Of a stretch of DNA of 46,127 bases, positions 27,801 to 32,174 are shown in pieces (position 1 is the stretch's first letter; every line of letters starts with the position of its first letter). Position numbers and translations under genes: made by a program. Source of the DNA: SIAJ01 sp036266155 (GTDB lineage Bacteria; Planctomycetota; Planctomycetia; Gemmatales; Gemmataceae); the NCBI GenBank assembly GCA_036266155.1, contig DATANR010000303.1, forward strand, positions 1 through 46,127, given 5' to 3'. Below the pieces are notes generated by a model, which saw nothing but the letters and a program-made list of their open reading frames with translations, was not told the DNA's origin and made no database searches.

Positions 27801-30655
27801 TTGTCCTCGACGGTGGCCGCGGGTCAGACACCTACACATACGATCTCACCAGTCTCGCAACCGGCCCGATCATCAACGACTCGGGACCGATCTGGAACAC
27901 GGATACGCTCGTGCTGAATGGGACCGGCGACGCCGAGACGTACAACATCGACTCGACGCGCATGACCGTCCACAACCTCGCTATGGCCGGTTCGCCGACG
28001 GTGCCGATCGACTACACCGGCGGCGGCATCGAAGCAGTCGAAGTCGACGCCAAGGGCGGCGACGACGTTATCAACGTCGGTGGCACCGATCCTGAATTGC
28101 GCTACACGGTAAACGCCGGCGAGGGCGACGACACAGTCAATGTCGGCGTTGATCTCGTGTCGGGTGCCCCGACCGACCTCAGCCAGGTGCGCGGTCACGC
28201 CGACACGGGGCCGCTGCTCGTGCGCGGCAATGGCGGCCGCGACGCCATCAACCTGTACGACTCGAACGACTCGGCCGACATCGCCGGCACGCTCACGCCA
28301 TCGCGGCTGCTCGGCCTGGGTATGCGTCAGGGAATCAAATACCTCAGCTTCGAGGACTTGCACCTTGTCCTCGGCGCCGGCAACAACACGTTCACTGTCG
28401 AGGGCACGCATGCCAGCCAGCGCGGCATCACCGGCATTCCCGGAACCGATGTGCTGCGCACGACGACCATCGATGCCGGCGCCGGCGAGGACAACCTGCT
28501 TATCAAGACCATCGCCAGCGAGACCACCGTCAACGGCGAAGACGGCAACGACACCTTCTATGTGGCCGACGATCTGACCACGACCGACCAGATTTTCAGC
28601 ACGCTCTTCATCAACGGCGGAACGAGTACGACGAACGACGTCTTGACCGTCGACGACTCCGAAGACCGTAGCCCGAACGTCGGCGTGCTGACCTCCTCGA
28701 CAATCACCGGCCTCGATATGGAAGGTGAGATCGACTACCTCAATCTCGAAGAGCTGCACCTACACCTGGGTCAGGGGCCGGACGTGTTCAACGTCCGCAG
28801 CACGCTGGCCACCACGCCGGTGAGCTTGACGGGCGGCGGCGGCAACGACATCATCACCGTCGCCAACACGAGCAAGTCGCTCGCGGACATCCGCGGCGGC
28901 CTGAACATCGACGCAGGCGAAGGCGTCAATCAGCTCATCTACGACAATCGCGGCGCAACCGCCGGCGCTCATGCGGTCGTCAACGACGATAAGGTTCTTG
29001 GCTTCGCCCCGGTCACGTTCTACTACGAAGCTACGGGCGGCACGTTCGATTCGCCGACCGGCGATCCATTCAAGGGCAGCGGTGTTCTGCTTCGCGGTTC
29101 AACGACGGCACGCGATGCGTTCTTCGCGCAGAGCACTCTGGCCGGCAGCACGACCGCCATCGAGGGCGGCGGCGGGGATGTTTACTACGTGGCAGCCTTG
29201 CCGCCGGTGCCGGTCGCCGGCGGGCCGGACGTCTTCCCGGTCGTCGGCAACATTACCGACAACGGCAACCTCGACGAGATTCGCGGCCGGCTCCACATCG
29301 TCAGTCCGCTGACGACGGCGCCATCCGCCCTGTACGTCGACGATCACGGCAACACGCAGCGCGCCAACTACACGGTTGGCAATGGCATGGTTCAGAATTT
29401 CGTCGACCCCACCAACCCGGCGTCGGCCCGGCCGGACTTTGCCGGCGTCGATTTCGATCCCGGCATTCGCACGCTTCGCGTCGACGCCACGGACGACGTC
29501 AACGTCTTCGACGCCAAGCCGAGCCCGGACACGCAGATTCTCATCAACGCCAACTTGCCGATCGGCGGCCATCCGATCGTTGGCGGCGGCGACTACCTGC
29601 GGCTCGACACGACGGGTACGAAGGGCCGGCTCCTGCACATCACGTCGCCGGGCAACGGCTTCTGGAGCTTCAAGGGCAAGACCTTGCCGTTGACGTTTGA
29701 GAGCATCGAGCGCTTCAATCACGTCGATGCGATCGGCTACAACGGCGACGTTGGCAAGAAATCACCGGCCCCGTACGTGACGGTCCGCGACGCGGAGAAT
29801 GGCGTTCTGAAGTTCGCCAAGATGGCCTACGCCGGCTCGTTCCGCGGCGGCGTCCGCTGGGCATTTGCCGACATGAACTACGACGGCCTGCCCGACCTGG
29901 TGACCGTCTCGGGGGCCGGGCGAACGGCCGAGGTCCACGTTTACGACGGCTCGCCGGACGCCAAGGGTAAATACAAGGGCACGCTCCTGACCAACTTCCC
30001 GGTGCTGCCGGCCAACGTGAAGACGGGCGCGTTCATCGCCCTGGGCGACATCAACCACGACGGCGCCAACGACATCGTTATCGGCGCCGACGCTGGCTGG
30101 GTCCCGCAAGTGAGCGTGTTCGACGGGCTGACCGCCCTGACCACGCACACGGAACTGGTGCCACGGTTCAACGCCTTCGCGCCGACCTTCCGCGGCGGCG
30201 TGCGCGTTGCGGTCGGCGATCTGGATGAGACGGACGGCTCGGCCACCAGCGCCGGCCGAGCCGAGATTGTGACGGCGACCGGCCGCGGCACCATTCCGAC
30301 GGTCGCCATCTACGATCTCTCGGCAGCGGACCAGATCGAGGAACGGCGGCGCTATTATCCGTTCCCGTCAACGATGACATCGCCGGGCCTGTTCATCGCG
30401 GTGGGCGATTACAACGGCGACCACATTCGCGACGTGATCGTCACGCCCGGCCCTGGCGTCGCGCCGCGGATGAACATTTTCAGCGGCAAGGGCCTGCTCA
30501 CTCGCTCGGGCCTCACGGAGACGCCGACCTGGAGCATCCCCGTGAAGCCGACCAGTTACCGCGGCGGCCTGGCGATCATTCCGATTCCCAAGAACGGCGG
30601 CAATCCCGGCTCGGTGGAATGGGATGACCTGCGCGTGGTCCTGGGGCCGAAGTAG
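9803..30655 (+). CDS. giant modular surface-type protein (6,950 residues)
   Basis: One uninterrupted frame of 20,853 bases, roughly 0.7 MDa of protein. There is no classical hydrophobic signal peptide. Instead residues 19-35 read RRRLAIETLEARINPAP, close to the planctomycete extracellular N-terminal motif (PF07595) and to LEPR-type motifs. RTX-like GGSGNDTF units occur at about 317-346. Residues about 840-5,350 consist of three intermixed repeat families (listed separately). Near 4,620-4,700 and 5,510-5,735 are non-repeat domains rich in beta strand, the second with a calcium-loop motif. Next come RTX repeats (about 5,809-6,350) and FG-GAP-like repeats (about 6,660-6,920). I saw no cysteine in the translation. 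The layout fits a secreted or cell-surface, calcium-stabilised structural or adhesive protein; the real function is unknown. Similar giant proteins occur in planctomycetes and cyanobacteria as far as I recall. The ATG has only a weak ribosome-binding site. Confidence 0.93.
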   Translation: MARNRLSQPNISGKQKSKRRRLAIETLEARINPAPSPLTYTSPGASSLTLKLSGATLQIVDASNNVVASKALVDTSGVVITGATGATDTLLVDYENGGFFAPTNGVQFNAGTGGTDALTVRGDATLTAVYTPATTGGGTVAAKSGTVTTNVVATGLEDPVKVVNTASLIYRTPGPTNVLTIDSPTSGSNRVSGTSGGTAMHPLSFSSIPTVTVDTATNDGNLAKDAVTLAAPGFRATGLQNFTVDTGIDTDTLTIGAASVALPVGGGSFLFKGGSEEDTIVWDRSADTQDDTITLTASQLTVAGAGSIDLNAVENASLTGGSGNDTFDLNQWTGKADIVGGSGRDNLFTTGDDPATINSPSGGSPGNRTLTLYPKNNSGPLTVRTTERILVQGISSNSTIGTAEQASMIAGIGGVGALIGNLSQTEELGRSFPVTDANLARLSGMKAALNELASRLGTYLNGIRNLGGGGTDVGQSDVLSFLKGTEVSPPHSPLTFTFTDPDDPNIGQVTATVTGVSLEELVSLDGTKRMVVRLSLSTSRTSSISLSAAQLSSDLGFSFKSGSGNVALTTTGQLDFAVDFNDPSTEAVLDLDKFQATSSTGGAQSISGSAAQAAIGFLGVHATGSVNLNASVPVLFIDPTPETALVTSDINPTNPPTDYATTFVYRDTAGHLPGVTDNYAAVFTTTVDPGIKFFNDKANNPNEVNASDYNGKVQIGSTDFLHAPLSIQFFQTDGVTPHPELRNFTYLTPESMLGLLQQLQAFLGELGGSSVLAKDIPFAAPVDVQVTDANGNVSRKSLANLGDVLDFGRAFQQDILQKVTQATLLSDTNVTLPAAPLKPGVLTANDTFTLTVNGKSVPVTVASSVTSTNQSLSDLAADVQTAITSALATASVTGVTPTVLAINGRLQITLNGVLGFGLTADTDPTKNQLGFGASVHSIAAPLFIDAQGLASLISSSLSAVTGTTVTVIPEYDAFETTTTPKQGNSLTFKVDWSHTFSDVKLPVDFGSSLGDFSGVAGAPSVLVQSSTTGAYAIHFTNALGRQNIPLLTVNGASLTGGAVSVVETTAGTTTTDEVQTLMVTATGGTFTVTYGGQTTDPLLYNATALAIQQALQGLAVIRDLGALPVTATTRTQLVFGVDLVATPQAKLGLTAATPAGNGIDPDLIVAAPLATQPVQPLGLTDNAGSTSVLVNGRRLDLSVPAATSIVQVQAIDHVMVDHLILGYSSMAFSMTVGGTPVSVTIPSESFDDLVFSGNPFGRVLENLNDAVARGLAFAGLAPDLVRVSLSPIDQLQFTTSANAITVSTTDSRAMSLLGLTSTLTSGPAPLITPTLIAEKAVNTVVPGELSADANFTLMVDAATLDVQVRKQDTLGNRDPLAALAADVQTAVNVALGTTKLNDPQRVRVQANSNGKLQFFGPTSLVNNARITISATNSVARDELGLSDGQTISGNVGKSVKLTADRAVATTQPGQLDGDATFSIAVNGSPAKAVTINRANTFDNASPIDGLVADVQAAVDRVSPAGVHVTVSRIGQTLVFSGPITTAPDTALLGISAVGTDTAVTELGLGETQTGTSQADANRVARVQVALDTALLTIGLNPGDVVVRADAGTLVYQASSPAVYDVAAPTQVLSPTQTPPDGVLGGAAHVDLFLNDVDTIHVTVPSNASNATAKPSLTGDANGTTPLAVDGEFVLTAVITGGTSRTMRVTVQAADALSTLGFTGITSSLGVVAATNVLTATKLTADATFRLGIDVTNPGGGVGNEAVSLTIFAAETANNTTPRDLVDDLNAAIGRAGRTDRVFATLDAAGHVVFKAIDPDTGALTDAWVTVSPAKNAAGTTTASLQSALQGAISDALADAGMAGTDPIGVGINSTTGAITLTANAASTIRAIKINVPTVDTEAQRQTTGLGFHDGDADSPVRQLAADVQGAINSALTAYGHGYAANDVLVYTLGDVSADTSRLALGAAKTGANPIFSMRLIAKRGDTAVTRLGFDDLNPPATARPVELAARARSDNFFLRDATLSGSMTAAKTNLPVTGTYGFVGFDGLADINVTADPVRLAFVNPAGSYPKIKLGDLRTAVAQDTLDQPATSQVTLGGTATASVGVVPGDNLLGPTPRPAAFTVGNWAKDDTAVSVDARGLGDLAMFRSLRLPAVLTALHQVADYLRGLNDPRLDASLPLVNKSVKELLDFAGQFDNFVTAIGTAPIPNMQAMAALIKGALGYPLNSDQVAFRLDNSVAGKPALRLDLLFLTGGVQSYSLDLDVEQLFRLSGSPDALDDIKRVLKGNSGTEVPYLRLTALNSGGKIDAGALATLRLSLGFDLSTAAATGLDVTVPQESTVATIPATSPFAPTAAGELSGDSTFRLTITGPRTDAGTATVTVPVTVPRALTQGAADSTALAALIQAQINDALKANLLDADLIQDPNGPPVFHAGDVVVGTRDVTVAEGGLPSIAATDTAAGIVTTGRGIDLQFVRTLGGQNVGAIGVDGSALVKQGVDATGKITSMTPSLTLSTVVDGHSSAPATNEIQRLVIDATGGTFTLRFNGDETAPIPFNATADAIGKVLAALPTLAAPEHAWTVTFTGAHRRQAIPLALTANVDQLFTTDGSAPRVLFDTTVTGGPNNDEVRVIEVDAAGGTFSLNFGGNTTVPIPFNASGDEVAAALGAIVGGNTIKIYSRTDTLNAIHIDADPDDPFVRQLHFTGHDDGNAQLVIAGSAFDERAAGELRGDSVFTLEILKGGATAPTTFDVVLHQADTAGVGDVSLVVSRFQQALDAALVANGFAAGDVTINVVSNKVTIAANPSAAIKSIRLLAPTDSPARAELGLGAVQDSGATSPAVAVAPNKPSSQRPGILSAPATFDIRITDATGSVHIPVLIAPNGANVGTDDLLVDVQKAVATALTAAGRSSSDVLVAIGLGGTLEFTGATAITGLRITTTGGNPVQTQLGFDGDQSSDSGNLGLDDLRMDVQAAVDSALTSTSGFRLGDVVVGIESTPTGGTIRFGRKGELGFGPVQEATGTALVPAVIQGFAPISTPRSGVLSAAAGFNLQMTIGGVTKSLTVSVPVDAANTRTADLIADVQAALNAQLTSAGIAGTVTVGMTPADFTAPGVARDNFLTLTGAGTVTALKLTRPADYLTPTPPTNDLPASGRLASDLVTAIGLAATSPSLEPFLYDGLPATNPSGLQIGGTELKVETKFVSQGPGVQVTQGGTAADPFWLVEFVNGFGKQNVSPMGVDDTGVLNTATSLGKVHVTTIQEGSDTQNEIQKITLENAHAGFFVLAFEGETTEPISLGTLAKPEALTAVKIEQGLVGLDNLGAAFTAVIGPVAFKAKRAEALLDSDGFADTTTAASFTLNLANTNNLPVSVTVDPYTTQATLIGGTTTPANGVLGSNATFNLDFTRASQPGVVQHLAAIVNAQPANTTRDQLVADAQAALDAALIDQGLSIGEVVASLTSTNKLRLSGGPRDGVLSLSVSSLNGPAATGLGLSGASTTSGNMSRPVLGGAQPVSAPSGVLSTTAEFTLYLTVNGNPIAPIVVDVNRDTSNTSLNALVADMQAAINPLLTARGFAAGDVTVGLTAGNVLTLTGNPLAGITALRVSSVDTNTSRTQLGLPADDVSASDNGLTDLMPDIQAAINTALIAAGRPSGDVVVGFVPATNKLTFTPKTGSTASSAKVVGGSDALPLPTNGQLTQPFDLTLLLNLAGGGDSRHSLNTSGEAAADTSLAVVGGMSLDLPLYNVNADETAGGLALHLPNLDAFFKTQDPVSPTPLTGTDKVTFTNVPDFSQAEVPIPITNPNDAQLALIDDPGLIFDGLENYFDNLQGQIDSQAGNGQMPLLGGAAKGPLQFVTDLKESVLTKMKDTWSKLLGAPDPVVSPPTPAAPAGITTMTPEKDSFVNPPDRIIDPGTYVSEIIPNDAQSILVENWGHLGRSFSPFTTLQNTIYNLFGPTPERVKNFYGIVSSRDSVTVNVNWDETQGLHGEPTYTTRQQLLDKYQEHLLGALTAIGYYQINGQPTVKTEFGPSAETGEPNYKFTPQVPAGGYSDSVLNGDWNEAKSLLYLFDRSSTGAGTAADPAVLTGASPIYTGATPQGLLDGGFAPLKLNVTSSNYSSPVSLFLDLSERGALAYDLQTALDNALTAWTAGAPGRATYANALKASISSTGRLTIAAGDARDGRIATMSVTAGAGAKDGLGYSGSRTVNRIRMSNTSFAAAVTADAPANFNGLLNTPATLTVHLVPTDGTEAIDLTIHLTRHGDADKDALIGYVQSVVDGALDNAGKAALAAGDVTVGMTADKRISFTGSPLAKITALQTDIPARYKTINSVVILGSTDFAPTPIDGVIQKGFNLSLLELWINTPAPGNVSVVSPLRTGKAGTTEVDVSAVPDDTGTWDLNFTGSLATHVPTVAVRSNAKNPLKKVSTIGGVKTLVDATVTYTPTPTGGIVTTDATEGGFDFVLTFGDGRVFESNMTGGVDRGVAPDASVDDVAAALAGPNTTTSVDAMDLLKKKDATAESDTGVVALSEPPPTPDDVEVATDLFKTYDNGPLRGLPVVPFQLVDNPTVQIGFKLGEQNLLERFAKKEAARLAKDDPSKVNANGDILLGNNVRLLPDVPGVGTVIVPPKVSANSGGFGVDLDVGLAARIGWEVNIGFGVSKNEKFFLNTATKDEVKLDLRLGLASNTIDGPATFSIKLGPLVGTARDQFPTAPYSTFLMDLNLSRYRVPVAVDNYKKNTLLAYTGTSINHPQDLLSDLNTALKGFLPTIGFKTDDVVASYHEIPLTDLQDQLSAALGQPISLGTVTVAAVAGATNQFDVTFGGGRFAGINVDQLTAQDTALAQGVAVGHATIATQTAGGSGTNEVQRITIDASAGTYTLTYGGQTTVPIKFDATAAEIQEALNALSGFRGIPATIADATGAQVALTLQQQALARNIYATQFELRANPDPHHQFRQRVTSVGLVPAGLQLDPKLNGKLLADREDGDPNTPAPFPQNALFQDDASLLPTSLAFSVGVDIRDPDKNKLLAIPNPPADGVLKKDVTIDLVVKKTTAIEAFGGSIGGNAALIGSPTETFKLPGIVLEKKYTDGSGVLVGTKLVAMVNHNPEDLAKDIQDAIDRYLNNLNKITALNASQRSAIKQAIKPGDITVTFNEKTKAFEFEATEGGSDGTTRARRANIREVDVDADGERLSVAELIRNPKDAFQVHAEGNLNVNAQFEISFKRPTEENTNPLLPKFTFDLALDKPLFSFDTDLNAALIPAGGPATGSKPFPTPSNGRLDDDVTVILLLGTQDGKTEKWPVVVRSRDTFTPKLNPGAPDAASDNQDLSDLQADIQRAVNLVLTKNGLRPNAVTVTYDTKSGQFLFKKSTTVRSFITTVSYQLKLGETKLQNVAIDLGSFIGDMAGPILQKADDIVKPFDWLIGDEGLLTRRLPVISDLNGRNTSLLDLAGQFGSNKTAKTLSALREIRSSVKSVKTATKDAKGSVLPLGTIKLDGTGNGYQTVQGSGANGAQRNGTGTGGTAPVDKPGPAKNFFANTQRGSFALGFPILTEPRLLFDAIALGKYTDLTVVTLGLPHFEFNFQYEQRFQIFGPLFATLGGFFSASIDVGIGFDMSGVAKYQKTGRIGDIFDGFYISDRTNPNGSGADRPELTFTGGIVAGAELNLGVASAGVQGGITATVDFNLDDPNNDGRVRLSEMLQNIQANDNNPAAIFDIGGRIGWFFRAYVTAFGGLFNYSKDLGAGTLFEFTVPFKRLPVLAVVESGGILVLNTGPLAPNRIHGPIDGNAGDSFVINYDSTNADGSLNLVVKFGGAQVTYENVRSVEATGGAGNDTYDFRGVTQGSLTAEIHGGGGDDNMYAGVGSYTFIGEDGNDHLVGGAGNDLLDGSAGDDSLAAGAGDDSVTGGLGNDTVDGGDGNNTIDGAAGNDVLMGGAGIDDYVFADGWGDDTVTDGGGIDAFDFRNATAALTFRVSSNGIVKQTAVTDFTSRVVSFDFDIELLLGGRGADKYNIAATGASGLVLDGGRGSDTYTYDLTSLATGPIINDSGPIWNTDTLVLNGTGDAETYNIDSTRMTVHNLAMAGSPTVPIDYTGGGIEAVEVDAKGGDDVINVGGTDPELRYTVNAGEGDDTVNVGVDLVSGAPTDLSQVRGHADTGPLLVRGNGGRDAINLYDSNDSADIAGTLTPSRLLGLGMRQGIKYLSFEDLHLVLGAGNNTFTVEGTHASQRGITGIPGTDVLRTTTIDAGAGEDNLLIKTIASETTVNGEDGNDTFYVADDLTTTDQIFSTLFINGGTSTTNDVLTVDDSEDRSPNVGVLTSSTITGLDMEGEIDYLNLEELHLHLGQGPDVFNVRSTLATTPVSLTGGGGNDIITVANTSKSLADIRGGLNIDAGEGVNQLIYDNRGATAGAHAVVNDDKVLGFAPVTFYYEATGGTFDSPTGDPFKGSGVLLRGSTTARDAFFAQSTLAGSTTAIEGGGGDVYYVAALPPVPVAGGPDVFPVVGNITDNGNLDEIRGRLHIVSPLTTAPSALYVDDHGNTQRANYTVGNGMVQNFVDPTNPASARPDFAGVDFDPGIRTLRVDATDDVNVFDAKPSPDTQILINANLPIGGHPIVGGGDYLRLDTTGTKGRLLHITSPGNGFWSFKGKTLPLTFESIERFNHVDAIGYNGDVGKKSPAPYVTVRDAENGVLKFAKMAYAGSFRGGVRWAFADMNYDGLPDLVTVSGAGRTAEVHVYDGSPDAKGKYKGTLLTNFPVLPANVKTGAFIALGDINHDGANDIVIGADAGWVPQVSVFDGLTALTTHTELVPRFNAFAPTFRGGVRVAVGDLDETDGSATSAGRAEIVTATGRGTIPTVAIYDLSAADQIEERRRYYPFPSTMTSPGLFIAVGDYNGDHIRDVIVTPGPGVAPRMNIFSGKGLLTRSGLTETPTWSIPVKPTSYRGGLAIIPIPKNGGNPGSVEWDDLRVVLGPK
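12317..25850 (+). repeat. repeat family A in the giant protein (about 14 copies)
   Basis: Diverged units of about 100 residues following the pattern G-x-L-s-x-d-a-t-F-x-L, a strand pair, then a helix like LVADVQAAINSAL, then a GDVTVG strand, another strand and an L-G-L end. Clear copies begin near 12317, 13826, 14203, 15000 (expanded), 16846, 17950, 18340, 18895, 19930, 20320, 22450, 24850 and 25570; the copy near 14703 is degenerate. Two half-units with only the helix and GDVVVG strand follow at about 18660 and 20640. The copies differ greatly, so the expansion is old and under selection as protein. Confidence 0.8.
13016..24481 (+). repeat. repeat family B in the giant protein (5 copies)
   Basis: Units of about 46 residues with the pattern (N/D)EVQ-x-I-x-I-D-A-x-GGTFTL-x-(Y/F)-GG-x-TT-x-PI-x-F-(N/D)AT-x-x-x-I-x-x-AL. 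Copies start at 13016, 17363, 17660, 19571 (degenerate, with an insertion) and 24344. Most are preceded by a segment like V-x-F-x-x-x-x-G-x-QN-(I/V)-x-x-(L/I/M). They sit between family A units, so A and B alternate rather than form separate blocks. Confidence 0.8.
26804..26839 (+). other. EF-hand-like calcium loop in the giant protein
   Basis: Residues 5668-5679 read DPNNDGRVRLSE, with Asp1, Asn3, Asp5, Gly6, Val8 and Glu12 in the canonical calcium-loop positions. It lies in a domain of about 220 residues just before the RTX block, so calcium binding extends beyond the RTX repeats. Confidence 0.65.
27350..27571 (+). repeat. RTX calcium-binding nonapeptide block
   Basis: About eight tandem units of the GGxGxDxLx type (GGAGNDLLD, GSAGDDSLA, GGLGNDTVD, GGDGNNTID, GGAGIDDYV) at residues about 5,850-5,923. 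Scattered further copies such as GEDGNDTFY run to about 28870. RTX repeats fold into a parallel beta-roll when calcium is bound outside the cell. Confidence 0.9.
29800..30570 (+). repeat. FG-GAP/VCBS-like repeats at the C terminus
   Basis: Four units with the pattern (F/V)-x-x-x-D-x-(N/D)-x-D-G-x-x-D-(L/I)-V-(T/I)-x-(S/G)-A-G, each ending in V-x-V-(Y/F)-D-G: FADMNYDGLPDLVTV, LGDINHDGANDIVIG, a longer third unit, and VGDYNGDHIRDVIVTPG. A partial fifth unit (YRGGLAIIP) ends the protein. Such units form blades of beta-propellers in surface proteins. Confidence 0.85.
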
Positions 30656-30676
30656 CGTGATGAGCGAGTGACGGCG

Positions 30677-30702
30677 GGCACGCCAGGCAAAGCGGGCGTG
30701 CC
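30677..30702 (+). terminator. possible terminator of the giant gene
   Basis: GGCACGCC (30677-30684) pairs with GGCGTGCC (30695-30702) around a 10-base loop, 21 bases after the stop codon. No T-run follows. It could also be a dispersed palindrome. Confidence 0.4.
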
Positions 30703-30888
30703 TATGGTGCATCTGAGTTTCCGCGAGCGTGGGCGGGCCGAGTCGCTCGGCACTGTCCATTCAGCAAGTTGTTAATTTGACAGAGCCTCGGGTGGCCGAG
30801 GGGCCGCGAGCGCCATGCATATCGAAGACTTTCGAGTCATGATTTAGAATGAATTTGTCTGAAAAAAAGTGTTGATTCTGGAGGAGTT

Positions 30889-30932
30889 GGATTCCTCTGG
30901 AGGTGGGGTGGGGCGCACCGCCAGAGGAATCC
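30889..30932. repeat. 12-base inverted repeat upstream of proC
   Basis: GGATTCCTCTGG (30889-30900) and CCAGAGGAATCC (30921-30932) are perfect inverted copies. Four further pairs (30902-30905 with 30916-30919) extend the stem after one mismatch. It lies about 200 bases before proC and could be an operator, an RNA structure or a mobile palindrome. Confidence 0.65.
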
Positions 30933-31129
30933 TGATACTCGGTGAAACGAATCCACCCCCTCAATTTCATTTGTCAAAGCACTTCCAGCCAAACTGCCAC
31001 ACAAGAACAGCCAGGTCCGGACTCCGTGCCGCGAACTGTTGACACGCGCGCGACCGCCCTTTCCGCGGCAAATCGTTCCAGGCCATCGGTCGCGCCGTAC
31101 AATCAATCCTTTCCCCTCGGAGGCCCCAC

Positions 31130-31960
31130 GTGAGCACCACCAGTCCACTGCGGCTCGGGTTTCTGGGGGCGGGCCAGATGGCGGCGGCCCTGGCACGCGG
31201 TTGGCTGGCCGCGGGGCTCATCACGCCGGCCACCTGCCGGGCGAGCGACCCCTTCGCGGACGCACGGACGCGCTTTCAACAACAAACAGGTTGTCCCGCG
31301 GGTGCCGATAACCGCGAGGTCGTGACAGCGAGCGACATTCTCGTCCTGGCGGTGAAGCCGCAGACGTTGCCGGCCTTGCTCGAAGAGATTCGCGGTTATG
31401 TTTCCGAGAAGCACCTGATCATTTCGATCGCGGCCGGCGTCACGTTGAAGCGACTTGCGGACGGGCTGCTCGCGAATTATCGCCTCGTGCGCGTGATGCC
31501 GAACACGCCGTGCTTGCTTTGCGTGAGCGCGACCGGCTTCGCGGCTGGACCAGGCGCGAAACCGGATGACGTGGCGCTCGTCGAGCGTTTGTTCAACGCC
31601 GTCGGCAAGGCATTCGTCGTGCCCGAGAATCTCCTTGATGCGGTCACGGGTCTAAGCGGCAGCGGGCCGGCGTTTGTCTACGTGATGATCGAAGCCCTGG
31701 CTGACGGCGGCGTACGTATGGGCCTGGCCCGCGACGTGGCGACGACGCTGGCGGCACAGACGGTGATGGGCGCCGCGCGCATGGTTCTGGAAACCGGCCA
31801 GCATCCCGGCCAGCTTAAGGACGCGGTCACCAGCCCCGGCGGTACGACCATCGCGGGCTTGCACGCCCTCGAACGCGGCGGCATCCGTGCGGCACTGATG
31901 GATGCGGTCGAGGCGGCGACGAAGCGGTCGGCGGAATTGGGAGGCAAGGATGGCCGCTAA
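31130..31960 (+). CDS. proC: pyrroline-5-carboxylate reductase
   Basis: A 276-residue enzyme for the last step of proline synthesis, reducing pyrroline-5-carboxylate with NAD(P)H. The N-terminal Rossmann motif is LGFLGAGQMAAALARGW; VLAVKPQTLPALLEEI, VRVMPNTPCLL and the C-terminal signature region TGLSGSGPAFVYVMIEALADGGVRMGL plus KDAVTSPGGTTIAGL (split here by other residues) all fit. The GTG start at 31130 has CGGAGG about 7 bases upstream. Its last 11 bases overlap the next gene. It appears to lead the forward run reaching 37170. Confidence 0.96.
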   Translation: MSTTSPLRLGFLGAGQMAAALARGWLAAGLITPATCRASDPFADARTRFQQQTGCPAGADNREVVTASDILVLAVKPQTLPALLEEIRGYVSEKHLIISIAAGVTLKRLADGLLANYRLVRVMPNTPCLLCVSATGFAAGPGAKPDDVALVERLFNAVGKAFVVPENLLDAVTGLSGSGPAFVYVMIEALADGGVRMGLARDVATTLAAQTVMGAARMVLETGQHPGQLKDAVTSPGGTTIAGLHALERGGIRAALMDAVEAATKRSAELGGKDGR

Positions 31961-32162
31961 CGACGACGCTGACAAGGTGCGCGAGATTTTGAAGCGAAAA
32001 CGAGGTAACATCAAGCAATCGCCACTACCGTCCGGATCTCCCGGATGGGACGATATCTTCGACGAGACTTGGAAGGACATCAAGCGAAAGGCCAAGGCAC
32101 GCAAGACCGGTTACAAGGTATTTCGTAAATTGCTTTCCGATCCGCGCTTTGACAAGCCTTGA
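31950..32162 (+). CDS. small basic protein, resembles the tail of a polymorphic toxin
   Basis: A 70-residue lysine- and arginine-rich protein. I chose the ATG at 31950 because GGGAGG lies 5 bases upstream; it overlaps the end of proC. The segment SPGWDDIFDETWKDIKRKAK followed by GYKVFRKLLSDPRFDK resembles, from memory, the C-terminal ends of some Rhs or polymorphic toxins; no upstream toxin body is present. By hand count it has 52% GC, clearly below the neighbouring genes (a sampled stretch of proC is 70%). The next gene is a small acidic protein 12 bases on. A toxin-tail remnant or a small solo effector is possible, but the function is unproven. Confidence 0.7.
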   Translation: MAANDDADKVREILKRKRGNIKQSPLPSGSPGWDDIFDETWKDIKRKAKARKTGYKVFRKLLSDPRFDKP

Positions 32163-32174
32163 GGACAGAATCAC

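Larger units (their letters stand above)
30656..31129. other. 474-base gap between the giant gene and proC
   Basis: No convincing gene. It contains a hairpin shortly after the giant gene stop, a perfect TTGACA at 30777-30782 without a good -10 at the right distance, a small CCTCGG/CCGAGG hairpin at 30786-30801, and a 12-base inverted repeat at 30889-30932. The region around 30830-30900 is notably AT-richer than its surroundings. Confidence 0.65.

Noticed and set aside
27229..28870. Tandem GGC/GAC-rich DNA as a non-coding satellite
   Set aside because: The periodicity is explained by in-frame RTX nonapeptides.
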